Source of the DNA: an uncultured Flavihumibacter sp.
Lineage (GTDB): Bacteria; Bacteroidota; Bacteroidia; Chitinophagales; Chitinophagaceae
Assembly (NCBI GenBank): GCA_902168225.1
Contig: CABHOW010000060.1
Coordinates: 1-54,721 of the forward strand
DNA length: 54,721 nucleotides
Direction: 5' to 3'
Within the stretch, counting starts at the first letter, position 1, and every line of letters starts with the position of its first letter. The translations under genes and the position numbers were made by a program. The notes under the pieces were generated by a model. The model worked only from the letters and a program-made list of their open reading frames with translations. It searched no databases and was not told the origin of the DNA. Positions 17,602 to 24,774 of the stretch are shown piece by piece.

Positions 17602-17971
17602 ATGTCACCCCTTCGGGGTTAGGGCACTTTTGTTCCTTGCTTATATAAAGTAATTTCACTCCTTCGGAGTTCATTACAATAAAACCTCAAAGGGTTGATA
17701 TGACTCTAACCCCGAAGGGGTGATACGACTCTAACCCCAAAGGGGTGAAATGACTCTAACCCCGAAGGGGTGGAATGACTCCAACCCAGAATGGGTGACA
17801 CGACTCTAACCCCGAAGGGGTGACATGACTCTAACCCCGAAGAGGTGACACGACTCCAACCCAGAATGGGTGACACGACTCTAACCCCGAAGGGGTGACA
17901 TGACTCTAACCCCGAAGAGGTGACACGACTCTAACCCCGAAGGGGTGACAAGATCCTAACGCTAAAGGTGG
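17602..17971. repeat. Array of 25-bp palindromic (REP-like) units beside the transposase
   Basis: Ten consecutive 25-base units run from 17696 to 17945 with exact 25-base period, plus a degenerate one at 17946-17971. Each unit is an 11-base linker (TGACA then CGACTC or a variant) and a 14-base core, usually TAACCCCGAAGGGG, whose CCCC-GAA-GGGG can form a hairpin. Two further copies lie closer to the gene in the opposite orientation: 17602-17622 (same core, reversed) and the palindrome ACTCCTTCGGAGT at 17658-17670. Three unit variants recur in the order C-A-B-C-A-B-A from 17771, a 75-bp higher-order repeat. The array lies between convergent genes and has no spacers. Confidence 0.92.
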
Positions 17972-17996
17972 AATAACATCGCGGTATATGATAACT

Positions 17997-18659
17997 CTAC
18001 TCGTGCTCTTCTTTCTTAAGCAACTGTATATCTTTTATCAACTGCTCGATTTCCAGTTGAAGGGTGCCATTATAAATACCGCGAATGCGGCCGTTACGAT
18101 CTACTAGCATCGTATGTTCGGTGTGTAAGAATTCAGTACTATCTTTTGTAAAACCTAAATCTTCTTCCGCAAAATAAGATTTACGAGCAAGTGTATAGAT
18201 ACTCGATTTATCACCCGTGAGTAAATGCCAGTTGGGGTTGGTAATTTTATAATTATTGGCAAACAGCTTCAATCGGGGTACACTATCGATCCAGGGTGTT
18301 ACGGAATAAGAAAGTAGTACAACATCTTTATCATTTGCAAATGCCGAATCCACCAATTTAAGGTTGTTGGTCATTTTCGGACAAATACTACCGCAGCTTG
18401 TGAATATAAAATTGGCAACATGAATTTTATTATTGATGGATTGATTATTGATTATTTGATTGTGCTGATCTGTAAAGGAAAAAGCAGCAATGGTATGCGT
18501 GATCCGCTGCTTCGCTTCGCTCGCAGCTAGAAAATGAGGCGTAAAATCGGGTGTATTGTAATAAGGCAAATGTGTAATGCTTTCTTGCTTGGTATTACAA
18601 GCAAACAATACCATGAGCCATAGCCAGCTACAATTTTTTAAAAATACTGTCCGATACAT
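17997..18659 (-). CDS. SCO1/SenC/PrrC-family lipoprotein (copper chaperone or thiol reductase)
   Basis: A 220-residue lipoprotein (signal ending LFAC at about residue 20) with a thioredoxin-like fold. The copper ligand pair is FTSCGSICPKM (CxxxC), and the third ligand His is in LHTEHTMLVDRNG. SCO proteins deliver copper to the CuA site of cytochrome oxidases or act as redox switches. The window's own oxidase is cbb3-type, which lacks CuA, so the target is probably another oxidase or a non-oxidase role. The start overlaps the end of the MORN gene by 32 bp, implying coupled translation. Confidence 0.88.
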   Translation of the reverse strand: MYRTVFLKNCSWLWLMVLFACNTKQESITHLPYYNTPDFTPHFLAASEAKQRITHTIAAFSFTDQHNQIINNQSINNKIHVANFIFTSCGSICPKMTNNLKLVDSAFANDKDVVLLSYSVTPWIDSVPRLKLFANNYKITNPNWHLLTGDKSSIYTLARKSYFAEEDLGFTKDSTEFLHTEHTMLVDRNGRIRGIYNGTLQLEIEQLIKDIQLLKKEEHE

Positions 18660-19221
18660 TTACACAGTTTTTTGTTCCTAATAAACCATAACGCCTACCT
18701 GCTTTCATAAAATAATTCGCCTTCACTTTTCCGTTATCATAGTAAAATTGCTGAAGCCCTTCTTCATAGCCTTTTTTATAATGCATTCGTTTTATTAATA
18801 ATCCCGCTTGATTCCACTCTTTACATTCACCCTGATATTCTCCATCCTCAAAATAATATTCCCATTTTTTATTTCCATTTGGCCACCAGCTGACAAGCTT
18901 CCCAACTTTCTTCCCATCTTTAAAAAAACGTTGTTCTTTCCATTTACCGGCTGCATAAAATTGCTTCCACTCCCCTTCTTCTTTTCCTTCCTTAAAACAT
19001 ACTATCTCAAGGGTATCTTTGGTAAGAGAGTCTAACGAATAAATAATACCTGTAAAGGGTTTATCTTTCCATACCAACCTTCCATTCTGTATCACAGGTT
19101 TAATAGAAGCGCTATTATATTTATCGAATATAAAAGCCGGCTCAACAGTATTTGTACAAGCTGCAACTAACAGTATTATCAAACAAATGATATTACCTTG
19201 AAACCGTACCTGCCGTGCCAT
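18628..19221 (-). CDS. MORN-repeat lipoprotein (YwqK-like)
   Basis: The protein consists of repeated MORN/YwqK-type hairpins from about residue 60 to 180: GKEEGEWKQFYAAGKWKEQR, FKDGKKVGKLVSWWPNGNKK, FEDGEYQGECKEWNQAGLL, KKGYEEGLQQFYYDNGKVK. A lipoprotein signal precedes them (LIILLVAAC). I take the ATG at 19221 (MARQVRFQG...), 197 residues, because it puts the signal at the N-terminus; the frame is open further upstream to 19323. It overlaps the YHYH gene by 29 bp and the SCO gene by 32 bp. YwqK is an antitoxin in one system, but here an envelope scaffold role is as likely. Function unknown. Confidence 0.75.
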   Translation of the reverse strand: MARQVRFQGNIICLIILLVAACTNTVEPAFIFDKYNSASIKPVIQNGRLVWKDKPFTGIIYSLDSLTKDTLEIVCFKEGKEEGEWKQFYAAGKWKEQRFFKDGKKVGKLVSWWPNGNKKWEYYFEDGEYQGECKEWNQAGLLIKRMHYKKGYEEGLQQFYYDNGKVKANYFMKAGRRYGLLGTKNCVNVSDSIFKKL

Positions 19222-19975
19222 AAAATCCGCTGCCATTGATATAAGGATCCGTTGAAGTAATATGATAATGGTAAATACCATTGGGGTATTCTGTTGTTGC
19301 ATGTGAATGACCATGCAAAGCATCTAAATTACTATTCGTAACAGTAACCCCATTTTCAGTTGGACCGTACACAGGAAAACCATCTAGTAAAAATCCTAGC
19401 AATGCACTCTTAGATGCTTTTACCGTAGTTAAATACAATGGTTCTACATGATAATGGTAATCTCCGCTAGGTGCGGGATGCCCCCAATACTGATCAAAAG
19501 AAACTACTTCGTTTGTAAGTGGCTGATTGGGACCTGCATATTGGTTAAAGAAAGGAACACCGTTTAAGGCAACGCCGATAGGTCCCAATGGTGTTGCTGC
19601 TGAAGTAGCTGCCTTAGTTGGGTTCAGCGGAATCTTAAAAGTATAGTTTTGAATACTTATAGAATTGGGGTTTTTACTAAAAGTATTACCACCAAATGTG
19701 GTACCACTAAAAGCTTCGTACAAACTATTAGTAGAAGCATAGTAAACACTTTTATGATCAGGAGCACCTGTTACTTTAATATATACATAAGAACCATCGG
19801 TTGTGATACTGGTTGCACCATATATTTTGGTATACACATCAGGAACACCGGTACCTACAACAGTAGTATTACTTGTGGAAGTGTTCGTACTACTCGATTT
19901 CTTGCAGCTAATCCCAATAAAAGCAAAAGCTGCCATACCTACAACCAATAAAAATTTAGGGATTTTCATAACCAT
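19193..19975 (-). CDS. YHYH-domain lipoprotein
   Basis: A 260-residue exported lipoprotein: signal ending GISC (about residue 24), a Ser/Thr-rich linker, then a YHYH domain. Two YHYH motifs are seen (GDYHYHVEPLYL and GIYHYHITSTD), together with a His-rich HGHSHATTEYPNG segment and a proposed fold core FLLDGFPVYGP. The clustered His/Tyr residues suggest metal binding, but the function of the family is not established. Two ATGs are possible (19975 and 19969). First gene of the overlapping YHYH-MORN-SCO set. Confidence 0.85.
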   Translation of the reverse strand: MVMKIPKFLLVVGMAAFAFIGISCKKSSSTNTSTSNTTVVGTGVPDVYTKIYGATSITTDGSYVYIKVTGAPDHKSVYYASTNSLYEAFSGTTFGGNTFSKNPNSISIQNYTFKIPLNPTKAATSAATPLGPIGVALNGVPFFNQYAGPNQPLTNEVVSFDQYWGHPAPSGDYHYHVEPLYLTTVKASKSALLGFLLDGFPVYGPTENGVTVTNSNLDALHGHSHATTEYPNGIYHYHITSTDPYINGSGFYGTAGTVSR

Positions 19976-20016
19976 GTTTTCTAATTAGACGTGTTAAAGA
20001 GAAGAAACCTTCGCTT

Positions 20017-20106
20017 CTGGAATCTTCAATCTTCAATCTGGAATCTGGAATCTGTATTGGTTACGGGATGCGGGATACGAGATACGAGATACGAGTTGCG
20101 AGATAA
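20017..20106. repeat. Degenerate short tandem repeats (TCTGGAA and GATACGA types)
   Basis: The first part repeats CTTCAATCT and TCTGGAA; the second repeats GATACGA or GGGATAC (about four to five units). They fill most of the 165-bp gap between the YHYH gene and the DUF1501 gene. No gene or promoter stands out there. Confidence 0.6.
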
Positions 20107-20140
20107 GGGTTTACTTAGTTACTTTACAAAACGAAATAAA

Positions 20141-21382
20141 TTAAATAAACCCTAATGTTTTTGTGGATTCAAAACCGGGTAAAATATAACCTAGACTTGC
20201 ACCTGCGCCCATTCTCTTGGTTATTATTTCCTGTAAAATAGTTCGATAATCGGTGGTAACAGCTAGATCTACTCCATTATCCAAAGCTTCCGTTGCAAGC
20301 CCCTTCCAATCGCCATACATTTTACCCCCTTTTACATTACCACCCAACACCATCATCGCATTACCATAGCCATGATCGGTACCATTACTTTTGTTCGATT
20401 TTATTCTTCTTCCAAACTCACTCATTACAAGTACGGTTAAACGACCATGATAGCGATCCACATCATTATAAAATGCATGTAAATTTTGAGATAAACTTTT
20501 CACTAAACCAGGGAAACGATAGGCCTGGTATTCATGTGTATCCCATCCGCCATAATCTACTGTTGCCACATGTAACCCAACATCTAACTTAATAAGCTGC
20601 GCAATATTTTTCATCGAATTACCAAAATCATCATCCATATATTGTGCGTCTTTATTAGGTTTATATTCTATTGCTTCTCCATTGCTTCTGCGCGGAATTT
20701 TCTTCTCCAGCATATCAATGGTGTAAAAAGTTTGTAAGGCTGTTTTACCCAGTGCCGAACCCGAAGGATCATTGTATGCTTTGCGAATAATATTATTGAA
20801 ATGACCATCAGCCTGTAAGGCAAAATCTCCTAAGTTATTAACCGATACCGCTGTTGGTGCGCCCCATAAAGAAAGCGGCATTGCAGCACCGGCAGCTATG
20901 GCCGTAAAATTGGATTTATTATTGATCGTATTCAAATAACGCGCTAACCAACCTTCATTAATCGGTTGCTTTTTTTGAATACCTTTTTCTATCATGTCTT
21001 GTGCATCAAAATGACTTCTGGTTCCGTTTGTTAATCCGCATGAATGAATAATAGCTAACTGATCGGCATCATATAATTCTTTCAATTGTGCCGCTGCCGC
21101 ATGTAATCGGAAGTCTGTTTGTCCCAATCCATTTTTTAATAATAAGCCTGCATTTTCACCACTTTCGGTAACGCGAAGTGCCTGTTCTCTATCAGCAAAA
21201 TAATGCCGGTCATTTACCGGTGCCACTAATTGTAAACCATCACAACCACCGCGTAAAAAGACTAATACAAATAATTCTCCCGATTGCAGATCATTATTTC
21301 TTAATGCCAAACCGCTTATCCCCGTGAGTAACATACCCGCGGTTGCTGAACTACATGTTTGTATAAAGTCTCTTCTTTGCAT
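20141..21382 (-). CDS. DUF1501 secreted protein (alkaline-phosphatase-like fold)
   Basis: A 413-residue protein with a Tat-like N-terminus (QRRDFIQTCSSATAGML, twin Arg at 3-4). DUF1501 signatures are present: VFLRGGCDGLQLVAPV, SHFDAQDMIEKGI, TVDYGGWDTHEY and VMSEFGRRIKSN followed by GTDHGYGNAMMVLG. The family belongs to the alkaline phosphatase/sulfatase clan; its substrate is unknown. It starts 1 base after the DUF1800 gene, and the two families commonly occur as a pair. Confidence 0.9.
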   Translation of the reverse strand: MQRRDFIQTCSSATAGMLLTGISGLALRNNDLQSGELFVLVFLRGGCDGLQLVAPVNDRHYFADREQALRVTESGENAGLLLKNGLGQTDFRLHAAAAQLKELYDADQLAIIHSCGLTNGTRSHFDAQDMIEKGIQKKQPINEGWLARYLNTINNKSNFTAIAAGAAMPLSLWGAPTAVSVNNLGDFALQADGHFNNIIRKAYNDPSGSALGKTALQTFYTIDMLEKKIPRRSNGEAIEYKPNKDAQYMDDDFGNSMKNIAQLIKLDVGLHVATVDYGGWDTHEYQAYRFPGLVKSLSQNLHAFYNDVDRYHGRLTVLVMSEFGRRIKSNKSNGTDHGYGNAMMVLGGNVKGGKMYGDWKGLATEALDNGVDLAVTTDYRTILQEIITKRMGAGASLGYILPGFESTKTLGFI

Positions 21383-21383
21383 A

Positions 21384-22994
21384 TTATCTAACCTGAAAAT
21401 CGGGTAATAATAAAATACCGCTGATCAACCACGCAATTTTTTCTTTTCTGAACGGACCCCTCAATCTACTTTCATTATCCGGCTTTCCCCCATCAGCCAA
21501 ATGTACCGCCATCGACTGAACAATATCTGCATCGGGTAAGTAGCCTAATATTTTTTTCATCCAAAACTCCGTGATCTCTCTATACGTTTTTAAATAGTCG
21601 GGGGTTTGATCACCAACCTCATGATAAGCATAATTGTGCCAACTATGATTGAGCATATTGATCGGGAAATTCCATCTTCTCAATAACATTTCTGAATTGA
21701 TCCAATACTCTGAATGATCGGGATAACCTGTGGGGGTGGGCCATGCGAAAGGTTGCTGCCCCATTTGTAAAAAACTCCACAATAAATTATCATTGGGAGT
21801 AATATCTGCTTTTACAGCCCTGCATGCAGAAATCACTAATTCCAATGGTCGCTTTAGTTTTTTGCCCCAGGTAAGTTTACACTCTTCCGATAATGCAATG
21901 AATTTTACAACATGCGCAATTTGATCGGGCTTGTTTACGTATAACATCCATTCCCTTGCCGCTTTTTCAATCAATTGCTCGCTTGGTGTATCGGACACTA
22001 ATCGGGTACATAATTTTCTGCAAATAAACTTAGCTGTTCCGGGATGTGCTGCCAGAATATCCAATACTTTTTTCCCGTCTGCTAAGGGTGGTTGGTTAGG
22101 ACTAAATTCTACCCCTAAAATTCTTTTTTGATAATTATCGTGCCACTGTTCAAAATAATAGAACTCTCCGTTATTGGGAAAGTGACCACCTTTCCAATCA
22201 TCCGCTCCATCAGCTATCGTCCACCCTGTAAAAGCACGAGCTGCTTCGTATACATCTTCATCAATATATCCTTCAGGCGTACCTGTTGTGGCGCCGGGCA
22301 CTTCACGCCAACGATTGTATAAGTGATTCAAATAATGCTCCGCCCCTAATGTATGTAATTCAAATAATTCGCGTGCATAGTTTTCGTTAGCTGGGCTTGC
22401 CTTACTGCTGGCATTATCTAAATATACTTGCATGGCAACACTTTTAGCTACTGCCTCCAGCATTTGTCTAAAATTACCCAATGCATTTTTGCGAATCACA
22501 TCTCTATCATAGATAGGAAATGTAACCGCAACCCTATCATCTATATTTATACTTACGTTAAAATGATTATGCCAAAAATCGACCAGCAATTCACGCAATT
22601 GCCATTTGCTATACACTCCCCGTAAAATCGTTGCACCGAAAACTTGCTTAGCGGGATAAATTTTTTCAGCATAGGGTACCGAGTCTTGATAAAGGGGCCA
22701 AAGTTCTTTCAAGGAGGCATTGAGCAAAGTATAAGGCCTGTTTTCCTTTATATTTTTTTTACTGCCACCCGTACCATATTGTTCATAATCTATGGGGTAA
22801 CTAAGTTTTTGAATTTTTTGGTTGAAGATATCGTCGACAGCATCATTAGGGTTCACTTGCTCTTCGAGATAATCTTTCAAACCAAGTTCTTTGATCCTCT
22901 TCAAGGAATACTCATCCGGGCCATAGCCTAATTTATTCAGCATGGCATAATCGAAAGGGGGTTGGGTTATTTTGCTGAATATGGAACTGCTCAT
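21384..22994 (-). CDS. DUF1800 protein
   Basis: A 536-residue protein of the DUF1800 family, partner of DUF1501. Recognisable blocks are LVDFWHNHFNVS, NENYARELFELHTLGAEH, YDYA-like acidic stretches around EDVYEAARAFTGWT, and RWNFPINMLNHSWHNY near the C-terminus. No clear signal peptide is seen; export could be together with the Tat-exported partner, which is inference. It is first in the transcription order DUF1800 - DUF1501. Function unknown. Confidence 0.88.
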   Translation of the reverse strand: MSSSIFSKITQPPFDYAMLNKLGYGPDEYSLKRIKELGLKDYLEEQVNPNDAVDDIFNQKIQKLSYPIDYEQYGTGGSKKNIKENRPYTLLNASLKELWPLYQDSVPYAEKIYPAKQVFGATILRGVYSKWQLRELLVDFWHNHFNVSINIDDRVAVTFPIYDRDVIRKNALGNFRQMLEAVAKSVAMQVYLDNASSKASPANENYARELFELHTLGAEHYLNHLYNRWREVPGATTGTPEGYIDEDVYEAARAFTGWTIADGADDWKGGHFPNNGEFYYFEQWHDNYQKRILGVEFSPNQPPLADGKKVLDILAAHPGTAKFICRKLCTRLVSDTPSEQLIEKAAREWMLYVNKPDQIAHVVKFIALSEECKLTWGKKLKRPLELVISACRAVKADITPNDNLLWSFLQMGQQPFAWPTPTGYPDHSEYWINSEMLLRRWNFPINMLNHSWHNYAYHEVGDQTPDYLKTYREITEFWMKKILGYLPDADIVQSMAVHLADGGKPDNESRLRGPFRKEKIAWLISGILLLPDFQVR

Positions 22995-23050
22995 AGCGAT
23001 GCTAAGGTAAAGAACATATAACGTAATCTACCATATAGTTGGTATGTTTG

Positions 23051-23139
23051 GTAGGTGATAGGTTATAGGTAATAGGTAATAGGTAATAAGTAAAAAGATA
23101 CTATACCCTATACCCTATACCCTATACCCTATACCCTAT
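23051..23139. repeat. Short tandem repeats: AGGTAAT type then five-fold CTATACC
   Basis: A loose 7-8 base AGGT(A)AT series (23051-23092) is followed by about five near-perfect 7-base CTATACC units (23101-23138). On the minus strand these read GGGTATA, and the first unit contains the prfC stop codon TAG (23136-23138). Confidence 0.75.
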
Positions 23140-24722
23140 TTATGCACCTCACTGGTAAAATGGAAAACGATATCGGGGTTATTGGTGATTTCAGTATTCA
23201 GAAACCATTCACTTTGCGCTAAATATACCGGTAAGCCGTCTTTGTCTTCGGCAGCATTTTGCTGTTTGAAACGTAGGAAGTCTTCGAGCTTTTTAGGGTC
23301 TTTACTGGTAAGCCAGCAAGCTTTATAAAAAGGTAGGGTTCTGAACTCACAAGCCGCGCCATATTCTTGTAAAAGACGGTATTGGATCACTTCAAATTGA
23401 AGTTCCCCCACGCATCCTATGATTTTTTTGTTCCCTCCAAACTGCGTAAATAATTGGGCAACACCTTCGTCAGTTAATTGAGAAACACCTTTTTCTAACT
23501 GTTTGGTTTTCATTGGGTCTTTGTTCACCAGCTCTTTAAAAATTTCAGGTGAAAAAGTGGGTATTCCTGAGAAATAAAAGGTTTCGCCTTCGGTGAGGGT
23601 ATCTCCTATTTTAAAATTACCCGTATCGAATAAGCCCACTACATCTCCTGCATAAGCATCTTCAATGATATCTTTACTTCGGGCCATAAAACTATAGGGA
23701 TTAGAGAAACGCATATCCTTATCTAGGCGAACATGTTTATAGTATTTGTTCCTTTCAAACCTACCGCTACAAACCCTCATGAAGGCGATTCGATCTCTGT
23801 GTTTAGGATCGAGGTTAGCATGTATTTTAAATATAAAACCGCTAAACTTATCTTCTTCTGCTGCCACTATTCTGGTAGTGGTTTCCCGGCTACGTGGTAC
23901 GGGAGCGATTCGTATAAATGAATCGAGCATTTCTTTCACCCCAAAATTATTTACTGCACTTCCGAAAAATACGGGTGCAATTTTACCTGACAGATAATCG
24001 GCAGTATCTAAGTTACCATAAACCCCATCAATCAATTCCACGTCTTCGCGCAATTGATCGGCATCTCTATCGCCTATTTTATCGTTGAGGATGGCATCAC
24101 TTAGGTCATTAATAGCGATCGTATCTTCATCATCGGCCTTGGTACTGGCAGTAAACAGCCGAAGGCTTTTATTATGTAAATCATAAACACCTTTAAAATC
24201 TTTACCGCTATTGATAGGCCAGGTCATAGGGTGAAGGGATATTTTGAGTTCTTTTTCTATTTCTTCCAACAGATCAAAGCGGTTTTTACCATCACGGTCC
24301 ATTTTATTAATAAACACAATCACCGGTGTATCGCGCATTCTACACACTTCCATCAGTCGGCGTGTTTGTGCCTCTACCCCATTTACGCTATCGATTACAA
24401 GGATAACACTATCTACTGCCGTGAGGGTTCGATACGTATCTTCAGCAAAATCTTTGTGTCCCGGTGTGTCTAATAAATTAATGAGTATGCCTTCATATTC
24501 AAAAGTCATAACCGAGGTAGCTACCGAAATACCTCTTTGGCGTTCTATCTCCATAAAGTCGGAGGTAGCGTGCTTTTTAATTTTATTACTTTTTACGGCT
24601 CCGGCAGTTTGAATAGCACCTCCGAATAAGAGTAATTTCTCCGTTAATGTGGTTTTACCGGCATCGGGGTGAGAGATAATAGCAAATGTTTTTCTTCGGT
24701 TTATTTCTTTCTCGTACTTCAT
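23136..24722 (-). CDS. prfC: Peptide chain release factor 3
   Basis: A GTPase that removes RF1/RF2 from the ribosome after termination. GTP-binding motifs are clear: [15 protein letters not shown] (G1), [14 protein letters not shown] (G2 region), [12 protein letters not shown] (G3) and NKMD (G4). C-terminal domains typical of RF3 follow ([33 protein letters not shown]). I choose the ATG at 24722 ([13 protein letters not shown]), giving 528 residues; a TTG 15 bases earlier would put the start inside the smc terminator hairpin. The stop codon lies in a GGGTATA tandem repeat. Confidence 0.95.
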   Translation of the reverse strand: MKYEKEINRRKTFAIISHPDAGKTTLTEKLLLFGGAIQTAGAVKSNKIKKHATSDFMEIERQRGISVATSVMTFEYEGILINLLDTPGHKDFAEDTYRTLTAVDSVILVIDSVNGVEAQTRRLMEVCRMRDTPVIVFINKMDRDGKNRFDLLEEIEKELKISLHPMTWPINSGKDFKGVYDLHNKSLRLFTASTKADDEDTIAINDLSDAILNDKIGDRDADQLREDVELIDGVYGNLDTADYLSGKIAPVFFGSAVNNFGVKEMLDSFIRIAPVPRSRETTTRIVAAEEDKFSGFIFKIHANLDPKHRDRIAFMRVCSGRFERNKYYKHVRLDKDMRFSNPYSFMARSKDIIEDAYAGDVVGLFDTGNFKIGDTLTEGETFYFSGIPTFSPEIFKELVNKDPMKTKQLEKGVSQLTDEGVAQLFTQFGGNKKIIGCVGELQFEVIQYRLLQEYGAACEFRTLPFYKACWLTSKDPKKLEDFLRFKQQNAAEDKDGLPVYLAQSEWFLNTEITNNPDIVFHFTSEVHK

Positions 24723-24728
24723 AAAAAA

Positions 24729-24753
24729 GCGCCTCAAACATAGTTTGAGGCGC
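24729..24753 (-). terminator. Intrinsic terminator after smc, abutting the prfC start
   Basis: A perfect 10-bp stem (GCGCCTCAAA, 5-base loop, TTTGAGGCGC) is followed on the minus strand by TTTTTT, which is immediately followed by the prfC ATG. It ends smc transcription 22 bases after the smc stop. Its position leaves no room for a separate prfC promoter between hairpin and start codon. Confidence 0.85.
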
Positions 24754-24774
24754 GAAGGTAACTATTGGTACGGA

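Noticed and set aside
17696..17971. Regular 25-bp repeats as a possible CRISPR array
   Set aside because: Units follow one another without spacers, the repeats vary among themselves, and there is no cas gene nearby. The adjacent HUH transposase explains them better.
18628..19323. MORN protein starting at 19323
   Set aside because: The extra 34 residues lie inside the YHYH gene and precede the lipoprotein signal; the start at 19221 is more natural.
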